Origin: Solenopsis invicta
Taxonomy: Eukaryota; Arthropoda; Insecta; Hymenoptera; Formicidae
NCBI RefSeq assembly: GCF_016802725.1
Contig: NC_052677.1
Span: forward strand, 18,801,329 to 18,865,328
Reading direction: 5' to 3'
Length of the DNA stretch: 64,000 nucleotides
Shown: positions 1 through 11,557 of the stretch, one piece after another
How the letters are laid out: every line of letters starts with the position of its first letter
How positions within the stretch are numbered: position 1 is the stretch's first letter
The notes under the pieces: model-generated
Seen by the model: the letters and a program-made list of their open reading frames with translations, nothing else
Databases searched by the model: none
What the model was told of the DNA's origin: nothing
Translations under genes and position numbers: made by a program

Positions 1-16
1 TTTGTAAAACACTTAC

Positions 17-962
17 CTGATCAAGCGTTTTGCCTGCAACTTCTATACCGTTCACTTCCAGTACTTCATCATTCACAGCTAGAAGTCCTGTGCTCTCTGC
101 CAAGCCACCTGGTACCAATCTACTAATAAATACACCCGGAACTTTCTCAATTCCCCCACCAGCAGATGATGGTAATATGCGAAAACTTTCACCATCTTTA
201 ATGTAAAATCCTAAGGGCTTGTCAGATCCATGTTTCAATAGACGCACACGCCGACAGGTTTCTGGCAGTATGTCAACATCGATAATCGCGGATACCTGGA
301 TAGGGAGTGGGCGAATAAATGAACAAATCGACCAATAAAATTGTATGTCAGAAAATGGATAACAAGATGCAAACTCACCTGTCTAAAATCATGCGGATTC
401 GAAATAACTATAGATTTTGGCTTTCCCGGCGTACCACCTAAGATACTAGATATCAAATTATTTTTAGGCTTCATTGTACTGTATCCATTGTCCCATGCTC
501 CGTCGCCTATGGTAACAGCAATTGAATTACTTGTACATGTGTAAGATATATATGCGTATGGAATCAGGAATGCAACAACGCGGGAATGTGTACCTTTCCT
601 ATGTATAAAAATTCGGAGCAGGCACTTGGCGTTCGCTAGGGCCCTGGCCAGATTGTTATCATTATTGATGGGAAGTGGATCACCGTCGGAGTCCGTGTAC
701 CAGATTGAGAAGCTAAAGTCCACTCCCAAGTCGTGCCGTTGTGCCAGCAGCTTTCCAAAGTCCTCGTAGCTCATAGGCTCGTTACGATTCATGGAGAATC
801 TGATGATGTCGGCGTCGAACTACAAAATAATTTAAATAATGCGTAATTCTGCGAACGTGTCTACCGTATCGTTATCCACGACAGGACGATGCAATCTGTA
901 TCACCTACTTTGCTTTTCACGGCGACGATGCCGTTGTCCACCTTGTCCTGCTTCTTGGACAT
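17..962 (-). CDS. par-6: Partitioning defective protein 6 (Par-6), N-terminal 229 codons, continues beyond the left edge
   Basis: Par-6 is the scaffold of the Par-3/Par-6/aPKC cortical polarity complex, where it links Cdc42 to aPKC. Four coding exons on the minus strand join in frame: 962-909, 819-594, 506-379 and 295-17. Donors are GTAGGT, GTACAC, GTGAGT and GTAAGT; the three internal acceptors end in TAG, TAG and CAG. The ATG at 962-960 gives an N-terminus containing VAVKSKFDADIIRFS. Residues about 12-93 form the PB1 domain, with the acidic stretch DSDGDPLPINND at 61-72 that is expected to pair with the aPKC PB1. Residues 128-155 contain the semi-CRIB (SNPHDFRQVSAIIDVD). The PDZ begins near 151 with the carboxylate loop KPLGFYIKDG and is cut at the donor after KTLDQ. 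The rest of the PDZ and the C-terminus lie outside the window. Exon phases (0, 1, 0) agree exactly. A continuous ORF runs through the 506/594 intron, so an unspliced reading would wrongly add about 29 residues. Confidence 0.95.
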
Positions 963-1892
963 CCTCTCGGAGCTGTTTTCACTCAACGACGTACCACCAG
1001 TGTACCACTTGCCTCGGCTGACTCTGGCTGACTCAAACTAGCCTACGAAGAGAACAGGAAAACGGTGCATACCATAGAATAGATCATGGTAGAAATACAA
1101 AAGTATGTTCTTGCGCATCGTAATGGCGACTAGCCAATGAGAGTTGCAGCTTGATGCGTCATCACTGTCACAAGTGGCAAATTGGACTTTTCTAACGTTA
1201 ACTTAAAAATATTAATAAATTTTGCGCAATTTAATATTAAAATTACGGAAAAGTGCTTATCTTGTGATGTTTATTAATTTTTATTATTATTTTATTTTTG
1301 TGTAATCTTTACCATTTAACGTTTTCTGGTACTACTATTGACATTATTTACGCATTACGAAAGTTATCGATATTCCAAAAGAGAATAGAAAAATCAAAGT
1401 AATATCAATTTGATATCGAATTGATCTGATAGTATAGCTTAAGATCGCTGGACCAATGAGAATCTTATGTAAATCAATATGGCGATTTAATACTGGATGC
1501 TCATTGGTCTAGAGAGGTTGTGAATTTCATGTAGAATAGGCTTTACGTTGCGCAAGAGCATATCCTTCTGTCTCTTATAAATCAATATGTATATATATAT
1601 GTATATATGGCTGATATACTACGTATCACTACGTATTTCAGCATTGTTAGTGCCCGGTGTTATTCTGTATTATTCGCAGTCGTGATTCGTTTAATCCTAT
1701 TTATTTCTGACAATTATAATAGAGAAGGACAAAGTATATATAAGGAAAGCTGAAGAAACGAATGAATAGTCATTATAAGCAATTATTAAAACGTAAAAAC
1801 AAACATACTTTCATTCTTATACATACTGCATTTATTGTAATTGTTGAATTAATAATGCCGTATTGTGAACAAATCTATGTAACTTTGTTCAG
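963..1892. promoter_or_regulatory. Divergent promoter region between par-6 and Mad1
   Basis: These 930 bases separate two start codons facing away from each other, so they must hold both 5' UTRs and both promoters. Three CCAAT boxes are visible: 1134-1138 and 1453-1457 on plus, and ATTGG at 1503-1507 (CCAAT on minus). The last two sit inside an inverted repeat of the decamer GACCAATGAG. A CRE/AP-1-like TGCGTCAT lies near 1155. AT-rich tracts with TATATATATG occur near 1590-1610, on the Mad1 side. The sequence just before the Mad1 ATG (tttgttcag) resembles a splice acceptor, so a 5' UTR intron is possible. NF-Y binding to paired CCAAT boxes is typical of cell-cycle promoters; its action here is inference. 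Confidence 0.6.
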
Positions 1893-4569
1893 ATGAGTGA
1901 CCAGGATCCGACGAGTATTATCAATATGATAAAAGACCTACGTTCTGGAGCAGAATCTTATCGTAGAAGTGCCGGAGTACCGGTGCGTTTCTCAGGAACT
2001 GGTTACATATCTTCGAAATTTAATGACAGTTCGGATGACAGTATCGTTTCACCTAAGCGGCCGAGAATGGATGATTCCGATACATCTGTAAACAATAAAA
2101 CTCAATCTGATTTTGTCCCAGGTAGTCCATGGGAATGGCGACGTATGAAAGGAGAGGTAATATGAATGTAATCAGAAAGGTCTACCATACAGTATTATTA
2201 CAATATTATTAATAATAGGATAGTACTTATTATTAAGAGTAACTTATTAACTAGAATAAAATAAAAGTACATTGTAATGTCTAGTATGAGCAAGAGAATG
2301 AACAAGATGGCTTGTTTCTCCATTGGCAATGAAAGATAATTAGCTGGACCACAAATATTTAAATGTGTATTGAATAATTTTTATATATTTTTATACAGGT
2401 TATATCATTAAAAACTAGACTGACTCAACAAGAGGCAGCTGTGCAACAACTACACAATATACGCAGACAGATGGAGGAAGTCTTTGAGAAGGAGAAAGGT
2501 CTCTTGCAAGTTCAAACGGAGCAGAATAAACAAACTATTCAACAGCTTGAAGTTCGACTTGATGTTGCACGGCGAACAATTCAGGATGCAAGAGAGGCTC
2601 ATGATACTGCAGAGAAAGAATGGTCCCAAGTAATTATTTTTTTAATTGTATATATTGAAAAAAGTTTTTTACATTTAAGTAAATATATTTATTTTAACAC
2701 AATTTCCTTGATTTTAATAAATATTAGCTAGTATAAAATAATTTGATTTTAAATATTGATTTTAAATGATATATTCTATATTTAATTAGACGAGGAACAA
2801 TTTGGAAAGAAAAATAGCGTCGTTGTTAAATGAAAATGCAAAATTATCTGAGAATTTAAGAATTGCCTCTGCAAACGAAAAGTCTCCTCCTGCTAAGGAA
2901 ATCAGTGAGTCAAGTGAATTACAAATGAAACTTGAAACTGCAGAAGCTAAAGCAGCAGTCCTAGAAGAGAGGATGAAGGATTATCTCAAAATGCAACAAG
3001 ATTATGAATTGCAAAACGTGGAAGTACAGAATATGAAAATAAAGCTAGAAAAATTAGAATCGGAAAGAGCATTGTGGGAAGAAGGGAAACTATTAGCAGG
3101 AAGAGCTGCAAGAGCGAATGACCTCGAGAAAGAATTGAATACAGCGAAAAAGAAGATTGTAGTACTAAAAGAATCAGTCAGGGAGAAATTACTTTTGGAA
3201 GAACAAATGGCTAATATAACGAAAAGGTGACTTTTGGCATGTTTAAGATAAAATATTACGCTTAATTAACAATGCATAATTTATTGCAGGCTGGAGCACA
3301 CTGAAAAAGTAGAGCAGCAAGTGGCAGTGTTAGAGGCAAAGCGATCCGAACTTACACTTCGCTTACAGGAATATGAAACGATTGGTATTATTGGTGGACC
3401 CATGGCGATGAAACGAGAGCTGAACAGACTTCAGCAAGCTGAACTGGACCTGAAAGCGGAAGAGGGCCAGCTCAGATCAAAATTGGACGCCGCTTTGCGA
3501 GAATCGCAGAATCTATCAAAGAATTACGAGGATACAAAGAAACTGGCTGCTGAGATGACGGTGTCAAAAGAGAAATTGAGCAAACTCGTGAGCAGGCTTC
3601 AGAAGAAGATGATTCTTGTCACCAGAGAGAGGGACAGTTACAGACAGCAATTAGATTTATACGAGAAAGAAATAACGGTGGACGGTAACAGTGCGATGAC
3701 CGAGAGAATACCGGCTTTGGAACGCGTTATAGACGGTTATAGGTATGTCATCATGTTCTAATATGTATATATATATTGTAAATCTTTAATTAAATGAAAT
3801 TGTTCCATAAAAAACCATATTCAAAATTTTCTTAGGGACTTAGTCAATAAATTGGAAACTGATCTTCAAGCGGTCGAGACTGGCACTCAGAAGAACGAGT
3901 GCAATAAATTGAGAGAAGAAATCGAGCAGTTGAGAGGCGAGCTCGTACATCGCGCATTGAAGGGCGACTTCAATTGCAACGCTCGAATTTTACACTTCAC
4001 AATGAATCCCGCAGCAATAGCAGAAAGACAAGCTGAGGAGAAACAAGCAGCTCTATTACGAGAAGTGGAGGATCTTCGTGCCATGGTAGCGTCAGGAAAT
4101 TATGGAGCGACCGTTTCATCATTGCAGACGCAAGGTGGATAAATATTTTAAAGAATATTTTTATTTTCTATACTCTTCATGCAGATTAGTATATTTTTTA
4201 TTTTTGTTTAATACAGAAATTGCGGAGCTGAAGCAAACACATGAAATAAAGATAGCGCGTTTGAAGGAAGCTTTCAAAGCGTCATCGCAAGAATACCGCC
4301 AAGCGTGTTACCAGTTGTTCGGTTGGAGAGTGGATCGAACGAAAGAGGGTTGCTACAAGCTATCGAGTCAATATGCCGAATCGGCGGATGACTTCCTGTT
4401 TTTTCATGTCGGCGAAGAAGGTGTGGATATGTTGGAAACCGATTTTTCTGCGAACTTAGGTAACTTAATTGAGCAATACTTACAGAGGCAGCATAGTGTT
4501 CCCATGTTCCTTAACGCTGTACAATCCGATTTGTTCAGCCAGCAAACGATCACAAATGTCATGACATAA
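1893..4569 (+). CDS. Mad1: Mitotic spindle assembly checkpoint protein MAD1, complete (678 aa)
   Basis: Mad1 sits at unattached kinetochores and nuclear pores and recruits Mad2, helping to build the mitotic checkpoint complex. Six exons join in frame: 1893-2156, 2399-2629, 2790-3226, 3290-3742, 3836-4134 and 4217-4569 (TAA stop). All introns are GT-AG and are short (62-242 bp). The total is 2037 nt, close to the length of human MAD1 (718 aa). Residues about 90-510 are heptad-rich coiled coil. The Mad2-interaction motif RILHFTMNP is at about 512-520. An RLK motif, which in the family contacts phosphorylated Bub1, is at 576-578 in ARLKEAFK. The globular C-terminal RWD-like domain spans about 580-678 (QEYRQACYQLFGW, then GCYKLSSQYAES). 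The N-terminus is serine- and aspartate-rich, with SPKRPR as a possible nuclear localisation signal. No frameshift or missing motif was seen. It is divergent from par-6, with 930 bp between the start codons. Confidence 0.96.
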
Positions 4570-4580
4570 TATTGTTTATG

Positions 4581-4586
4581 AATAAA
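4581..4586 (+). terminator. Probable Mad1 polyadenylation signal AATAAA
   Basis: A canonical AATAAA hexamer lies 12 bases after the Mad1 stop codon. Further AATAAA copies follow within 60 bases, so the 3' UTR is probably very short. The exact cleavage site cannot be seen. Confidence 0.6.
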
Positions 4587-4639
4587 ACCGATACTTCTAT
4601 TAAGCTTCAATATACAATGGATAATAAATATACAATGAA

Positions 4640-5292
4640 TAAATAATTTCTATGATCTGTACGAAAAACTGCATTTATTCATACATCAATCTGCAAAGTT
4701 GCTACAGGTCTGAAAACTATGAAAACCAGAAAAAATCAGAGAATTTATTAACAAGGAGAAACCATAAAGTGAAAGTGACTAATTTTGAATGAGACTTTAA
4801 GGGGATTTGTAAATACTCTTCCTTCGATAAAATATTCGTAGACACAATAATTTTAGTATATTTTCTGTTACTTGATTAGTTTGTGTTCATTGCTTTTTTC
4901 ATTTTATTTTAAAATTTTTTACAGTATATTGCAATACGTGCAATGATACAATTTATCTTCCTCTGATATAATTGTACATCCATAAATGATACAACAGCAG
5001 TTTTCATTCGCCGATAGATTATAGACTTGGAATATTTCAAATCTATTCTATCTTATGCTGATAATATAGCTTCTTTATCTTTAGATGCTACGAGGAATAT
5101 CTGCCATAACAGTTTAGAATTTCTACATAGGATTTCTACATATTTATCAATTATGAATAAGAATAGTGTACAATAAAATTAAACTTTCATTTTTAAATAT
5201 TTTGCATCGGGATATTAATATAGAATATTATATTATATACTGCAGACACGTCTGTCTAGAATAATCCACTCTATGAAATTGTAGAAATATTT
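4640..5292. other. AT-rich intergenic sequence downstream of Mad1
   Basis: No ORF with family resemblance, RNA gene or strong splice signal was found. The stretch is AT-rich and ends where a terminal-inverted-repeat element begins. Confidence 0.6.
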
Positions 5293-5680
5293 AAAGGGAC
5301 ACTACGACATGGTCCCCACAGATTTTAATAATGTCGTTTGTGTGAAAAGTTGTCTTTTAATCGTTTTCGAGAAAATCCAAAGAATTTGAAGTGTCTTACG
5401 AGTAAATTTTGTGGGACTCTTTTTCGAAGAGTTGTGGCTCGATGACAAGGCATATGATTCATAATTGCGAGAACGATGGCTCGAATCTCAATGAGTTTTT
5501 TTTTTTAAATCAGTACAATTTTTACATAAAATAATTGTAAATAATTGTAAATTTGAAAACGCTTGAGAAGCGTGTTTTTTGTTCTTGTTGCTTAATAAAG
5601 TAAATAAAGATTCATATTAAGAATTATTCACACAAATAATATTATTATAATCTCTGGGACCGCATCATAATGTCCCCTTG
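5293..5680. mobile_element. Non-autonomous TIR element (MITE-like) with an internal tRNA-like segment
   Basis: The left end (AAAGGGACACTACGACATGG) matches the reverse complement of the right end (CAAGGGGACATTATGATGCG). The match continues for about 40 bases through TCCC and AGATT-TAATAAT. Most differences are transitions, as expected for an aged terminal inverted repeat. There is no transposase ORF, so the roughly 388 bp unit looks like a MITE. Target-site duplication is unclear: the left flank contains TTAA, but the right does not match it cleanly. Confidence 0.6.
5431..5506 (+). pseudogene. Decayed tRNA-like / SINE-head segment with a T11 run
   Basis: GTTGTGGCTCGATGACAAGG resembles a Pol III A box. 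About 45 bases on, ATGGCTCGAATCTC resembles a B box (GGTTCGAATCC). A TTCATAA segment sits where an anticodon arm with a CAU anticodon would fall. A run of 11 T (5496-5506) follows, as in a Pol III terminator. The T arm cannot form five pairs, so this is not a working tRNA gene. It is more likely a tRNA-derived SINE head or a pseudogene inside the TIR element. Confidence 0.4.
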
Positions 5681-6034
5681 TAAGATAAAATGTTTGAAAG
5701 CTTTTATATAAAGTTAGCAGTAATAACTAAAATATTTAATAACTTTTAGAAACATTGATAAAAAATAAATCAGGCACACGTTGAAATCAAAATGTTTCCT
5801 TTCATCTTATACAATATAAAAAATTGTTAAATTGTTTCATCTAAATGAAATTATCAAAGCTCAATTATGAGCTTTTATTAGTAACAGTTGAACATGCTCC
5901 TTATGTTAAAATAATTATACAGTTCGGACTTTACCATCCCATAATTCGAATTCTATCATCTAAAAAGCTACGTCGGGCAGACTCATCGAACTCTTATTAT
6001 CGCGCATAAAAATCCTATGAGACGACGTCGAAGT

Positions 6035-6190
6035 TGAAAATCGCGTCGGGCCATCGGCGGCCGTCCCGTGAGAGACGTTACCGTCTCAGACATGCTTGTA
6101 CGTGCCTAGAAAGAGGAGACCTGTCCCAGAAGAGCGATTTCGATTGCTTTGTTCGACGAAGGAGCCATGATGGTTGGTCTTCATTAGCAG
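6035..6190 (+). other. Possible first exon (non-coding or partial coding) with a strong donor
   Basis: Base composition switches abruptly from AT-rich to CpG-rich near 5960, as at many insect promoters. CATAAAAA at 6005-6012 could act as a TATA element about 30 bases upstream. The segment ends in the strong donor GCAG|GTAAGC at 6190/6191. One plus frame stays open from 6034 to the donor but has no ATG, so it would be either 5' UTR or an internal exon. No protein family is recognised. The 5' boundary is a guess. Confidence 0.3.
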
Positions 6191-8735
6191 GTAAGCCACT
6201 ATATGGGTCCTTCGCTTACTGTATATGAACAAATGCGCACTCACACATTCGTAAAATTTAGTGGGTTCCTGTGTGTAAATATGTGTGCCTCTCGGTGACC
6301 AAAAGCATTTCGTGGTAACGAAAAGGAAGAGAAAGACAGACAGACAGAAAGAGAGAGAGAGAGAGAGAGAAGGGAGAGAGAAAGAGAACGGTCGTCTGCG
6401 CTGGAGCTGACGACGGGAACTCGATATAACGGTGCCAGCTGCGAAGGGACTCGAGTCGACGGGAACTCCCGAGCTGAAACTCCATTATCCTTAATTATAA
6501 TCGCGTTTAATCGCAAACTCATCCTGCGCTCTCCCTCGCATACGTGCCGCCCTTGCGCCTCGCAGACCCACCTTCGTCCTCATCCTCGTCCTCGTCCTCA
6601 TTCTCGTCTATGTCCTCGTCTACATTGCACGTCTCACACCACCAGCCGCAGCCGCTACTGGTTATCAATCCAGAATCAACGCGAGGGTGTTTCTCTACAA
6701 CGGGGATAAAGCAACGGACGGATCTACCGAAGAAGGAGATTATCTGTTAACATGCCACCGAAAAGAGAAAGATGGATAGATGGATAGAGAAAGAGAAACT
6801 TGCGATCGTCCTTCCCCGGATCGGCACATGTACTAAACGCATCGGACGTATTGACGGCGATAGTTTAAGTGGCCCGAGGGTGGCACCAGGAAATATCGAC
6901 GTTGGACCGGGGGCCACGTGCAGATGTATGATTAATGCCGCGGCGCGGCACCGCAATTCATGCCGCAGAGATATCGCATGCGGAAATTGATTCTAATGAG
7001 GCCTCACGCGAGAGGACCATCCACTGACGATCGGTGATCGTTTCCATCGGTGTGAAACGCGCTTGTCCCGCTTTGATCTCGCTTGGGGCTAACTTTGATC
7101 AGACATTATTTACACGAGAGCACCGCTACATAGAGTGTCGCGGTTTCGGGTTGCTCGCCGATAACGCATGGCAGCTTTACGAATGGAACGTCTAATTCTT
7201 CCGAATAGATGAGATGAGCTCTCCCGATTAATCGAGATCAAAGCGATCTTTTTCGGCATCGAATACTTCCGAGTTTCTGCTTAAACGCACATCAAAAAAG
7301 AAAAAACGATGCTTATTCGACTGCAAAGATAAAATACAATAATTCTAGGAATCTATCTGCATTAAACATTTGAATATAAATTGTACACTGCAAAGTATTA
7401 GGGGAAATGGAAAGTAATATTATTTTTTAATATTGCAAACGGTACGTTTTAACCTTAGAGTGCTACTTATATTTTCCTTACGTTAATACTATTCTCGGTA
7501 AAGATTTACCATATAATTATGGACCTTTTTATATTTTAAAAATTGTTTTTTCAGACTTTCTAGCGTGTATACAAATTTTTTAATAGTTTATAAAATTTTA
7601 AAAAAATATTACAAATCGACAATCAGGCACAAGAATTGGTACGCGTTGATACAAGATTGACTGCAGAAGAGATATAAATAAAACAATAAAAAAAAAAAAA
7701 ACAAGCGATCGATTCGAAATTAAATCATCGATGATTCGAATTTATCGAAATCGTATCTTTCGAAAACCAATCAAGTTCGATTCGATTTGAATTCAAACTA
7801 TTCGTAATTCATACATCCTTCTATAATATGACAATGCTTGACAGCATATAACGAAACAAAAAATTTGAGAATTGGGATGAAAAGTATTCCCTCTTCCACT
7901 GGACCTATCATCTTTTCTGATCCTATTAAAGGTACTTCTTAAAAGAAAAAAGTTTTGAAAGAACAAATGATGTTAGAATCTCTTTATCTATTTTTTAATC
8001 AAAGCCGGTTAGTCTCTTCGAGCAAGGAATTACAAAATTAATAAATACGTGGATGAGCATAACGGAGAATAACATATTAAGTATATTATTGAATAAATAA
8101 TATAATGCAATATTGAATAAATAAATTATATTACCAAAAGTACATACTGTTTACATTATTAGGTGTACAAATGAATAATCCAAAATTTTTGAGCTTAAAA
8201 ATTTAATTAAAAATTAATTAATATTTCCGCTCTTTTGAAGTTATGTAATGTTGCTATAATGTTGCTGTATGTTTTAATAGCTATTAAAAATGATATTTAA
8301 ATGATATTTGGTGGAAGGTCCAACATAATTTTAAAAAGTATTTAATTTACTTGCGTCAAAAATGGCAACAGACAAAGTGCATATTCGATACTATATTCTT
8401 TCTAACAAAAAATTCTAACAAGAAAAAATGCTGCACAAACATGCAAATCGATTGGTTCTTTTCTCGGTAAAGCTATTGCATCGTAGAATGTGTACGCATT
8501 TTGGTTTAAGTGATTTAAAAGCAGTGATTTCAATCTGACCGACAAACCACGCCCGGGAGGACCTTTAAAGGACCTGATTAAGAGCATGATTTATTACGAG
8601 CTGTTGGAATCAAATAAAACAATTACTGCGAACTTGTACAAACGTCAATTAAGTCACTTGAGTCAGGAATTGGAACAAAAACGCCGAAAAACTGGAAAGA
8701 ATCTTTCCAGTTTTACACGAATTTTATTTTCTCCC

Positions 8736-8737
<2 letters not shown>
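6191..8737. other. Non-coding: GC-rich block to about 7260, then AT-rich
   Basis: Contains a (GA)n tract at about 6347-6371 and an imperfect TCCTCG tandem at about 6568-6625. An AT-rich block with several TTCGAA-like motifs lies near 7700-7800. No supported gene was seen. If the 6190 donor is real, this is intron sequence. Confidence 0.5.

Positions 8738-8792
<55 letters not shown>
8738..8792. repeat. (CT)n microsatellite, about 55 bp
   Basis: Uninterrupted CT dinucleotides. Overlapping short ORFs with serine-leucine runs are products of this repeat. Confidence 0.95.
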
Positions 8793-8794
<2 letters not shown>

Positions 8795-9850
8795 GTTGCA
8801 GAGATCTTGCCTGACGGACCCAGCAATGATCTATTGCAATCCCGAAAACAAATTTCTCTCAATATTCTCTCGATTTCGCGCACCACTTTAGCAGATTCTC
8901 GAGATCGTTCTTCGGCCGCGCGAAAAGGATACCCATAATGCGTACGGATCCGTCATCGATATCGCGGTAAAGATATCGCAGAGAAAGATAATCAATCGGG
9001 GTGTGCAGGGTAAACCAGTATCTTATCAAAGTTGGGCCATCTTCGCGAAACTTGCTCGCGTTCTCGTCTCTCAGGACATAGAGGAGAGACGGAGATCGCG
9101 CGAGTGCGAGAGGAGAACGCTCTCGCCTCTTCGAGATCGTATGTGCAACGCGTATGGGGGATGCAGGGGGATGAGGAGAAACAGAGAACGAAAGGGTGAA
9201 CGGGAGAAGCCGTCGTCAGGAGCGGAAGAAGGGATGCTGGTAGACTCAGTGCTAACTTTCGCGTCCGTGTGCTCGCGGCACCGCTAGAAGGAACTTTGTC
9301 GATCAGAGTTGCGAAGGAGATTCCCAGTTATATCGGCAGTGCCGCTCTGTAGATACCTCTGGAGGAACGATCGTGGACCTCGTGGTGAAAGGGTTGAATA
9401 CGGCGGGATAATGCGGGATTGCTTCCGCCGCGGGGTTACTTTCGCGCTCTTTCACAGCATCATTCTCGACGATTCGATTTGTATTCACCGATACGACGCG
9501 ATTAATTTCTTAATGTTACTTGAAACAGCAATTCCTATCGAACTTGGCTTGGATTGGATTTGAATTTACAATAAATTTCATTGTGACGACTACTCGTAAC
9601 ACTACAGCGGAAATTTTCACTATAGCAAAATCTAATTACAGCCATCCTATAAAGTGGTAATCTAGGAGACTTAACTTGCATAATATTAATAATGAATATG
9701 AAATTTGCGGTTCGTATTTTGCAAAGCAATAAATTAAGGAAAGAAAAGGAGAAGTACGAGTACGAAAGGGTAGAAAATTGTAAACTGAACTCTGTGAATT
9801 AAAACTGTCTCTAGTATATAATTTTACAATAAAATTTATATTGTTAATTT
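8793..9850. other. Non-coding GC-rich then AT-rich sequence
   Basis: Short ORFs occur on both strands with no recognisable domain, signal peptide or convincing splice pair. Nothing else supportable was seen. Confidence 0.5.
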
Positions 9851-10350
9851 CAGGATTGAGTAATAATTAGCTTAAAAATTAGAAGTTAAATAATAAAGTT
9901 AAAAAGTTAACAACTTTTATCTTAACTTAGTTAATTTTTAATGACTTAAATTTTAACTTTAATTAGTTATTTTTGAAACACAAATTTTAATTTATTAACT
10001 TTTTTCCCATGTTGAAAATGTACCTATGTAAAAGAAAAATACATTACATAAAAATATTTAATATTTCTTTGTTACTTCATATAATTTTAATTTACAAATA
10101 AAATATTAAATTTGTTTGATGATCAATGTTATAATCGTTTTGATTAATTTATTATGACTTTAAAACCTTTCGGATTTCTATTTTGATATGGTTAATATTT
10201 TTTAAAATTAATTTTTAATTTAACTTAATTTAATCTTAACGTAATTTTTAATTAGTTTTTTGTTCATGCAATTTTTAACTAAATTAATTTCATAAGTCAT
10301 TAACTTTAATTTAGTTTAGTTAAAAATATATATTATCTTACTCGATCTTG
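9851..10350. mobile_element. Probable AT-rich TIR element, about 500 bp
   Basis: The left end CAGGATTGAGTAATAAT matches the reverse complement of the right end, CAAGATCGAGTAAGATAAT. The interior is almost entirely TTAAC/GTTAA and AATTTTTAA motifs that could fold back on themselves. There is no coding capacity. The TIR is short and diverged, and low complexity can mimic inverted repeats, so confidence is moderate. Confidence 0.4.
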
Positions 10351-10718
10351 ATTAATTTAGACATCCTTTCGTTCTTGTTCCAGGTCTTTTCTTTCCTGAC
10401 TTATTGCTATATAACATTGTTATTGTAAAAAAAAATGAGAACGATCAAAGGAAGAAATAAAGCGTGAAGCGCTTCGATAAAATAATTTTAACATATACAG
10501 ATATTTAAAAAAGTATATTTAATTAATAAAAAAAAAGTAGATATTTCCAGTACAATTCATCTATAATATAATTTATCTTTCTAACGTATTTAGGATACAT
10601 AAGGCTTTTTATGGCGGAATGATATTTTCAACATCGCGCACGACACTGAAGAACTTCGAGATGATCGCTTAAGACTCGGTGAGAAAGCTGAGGAGACGGA
10701 GGATACGAACGCGAAGTA

Positions 10719-10780
10719 GGTCAGAGAAGGATAATTATCTATTTCTCGGCTCTATTACATCTAAAGTACCGGCTAAAGAG
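10719..10780 (+). repeat. Copy A of a dispersed element (core TAATTATCTATTTCTCGGCT)
   Basis: This segment matches 11444-11505. Within the 35-base core only four positions differ and all are transitions. Both copies are preceded by GGTCAG. In the plus frame both cores read NYLFLGSIT, but no splice-site pair or longer ORF homology supports a protein role. Confidence 0.6.
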
Positions 10781-11443
10781 GAAAAAGCTAGTAAGGAGCA
10801 TGGCAGGCACGAGGAGGCAGCAAATCACTTTAATTTTCAAAATCGTTATGGCAATAACCCCCCAGTGAAACTTTTCAGCTGCACTCGCGCGTGCTTTTAA
10901 GCAGCGCGCAGCGGCGCAAATTGTGCGAAAGATATTTTCGCTCGTGTTGTAACGTGCATACAAACTTAATAACATCTATCAATTTTACGCGCGCTCCGTT
11001 TCTTTTTCAAGTCTTTAAATTTATGGAAAATAAGAGACAGCGCGTGAACAAACGGACGTTGCCGTAATTTTAGATTTTTGGAACTACAGGTCGCAATTTG
11101 GCTTCGCCACATCTAAATTCTCTCATCGCAGGCCGCAAATTTAATTTTGAAGCCTTTGGCGAATCTGAAATTACGATTAATCGCTCGGATTCGCCGGAAT
11201 AGGGAAACCGCCGCGAGTGACACGTAGGTGGGAAATTTCACCTCTACGAATCTCGCTTCATTCGGCCTTTCATGCCCGGCTGCGAGCGAGCGCACGAGAG
11301 AGTCGTAACGAAGAAATATTAACGCTAAGCTGGCGAATGAATACGGATCCGCACTTAAAATCTTGGAGAGGTCGGGCGGCGGACGGGCCAGGGGTCAGGG
11401 ACCGAAATAAAAGCTGACGCCTCGGCTAGGCTAGGCGTGGGAT

Positions 11444-11505
11444 GGTCAGGGGGTTGTAATTATCTGTTTCTCGGCTCCATTACACCTGAAGGACGAGGCA
11501 AACGC
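11444..11505 (+). repeat. Copy B of the same dispersed element (core TAATTATCTGTTTCTCGGCT)
   Basis: Second copy, about 725 bp downstream in the same orientation. Similarity fades after the core (GAAGGACGAGG against AAAGTACCGG). It could be a duplicated regulatory element or a repeat fragment. Confidence 0.6.
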
Positions 11506-11515
11506 TGCTACCAGT

Positions 11516-11519
<4 letters not shown>

Positions 11520-11557
<38 letters not shown>

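Noticed and set aside
5431..5506. Functional tRNA-Met gene
   Set aside because: A/B-box resemblance and a T-run are present, but the T arm and acceptor stem do not pair.
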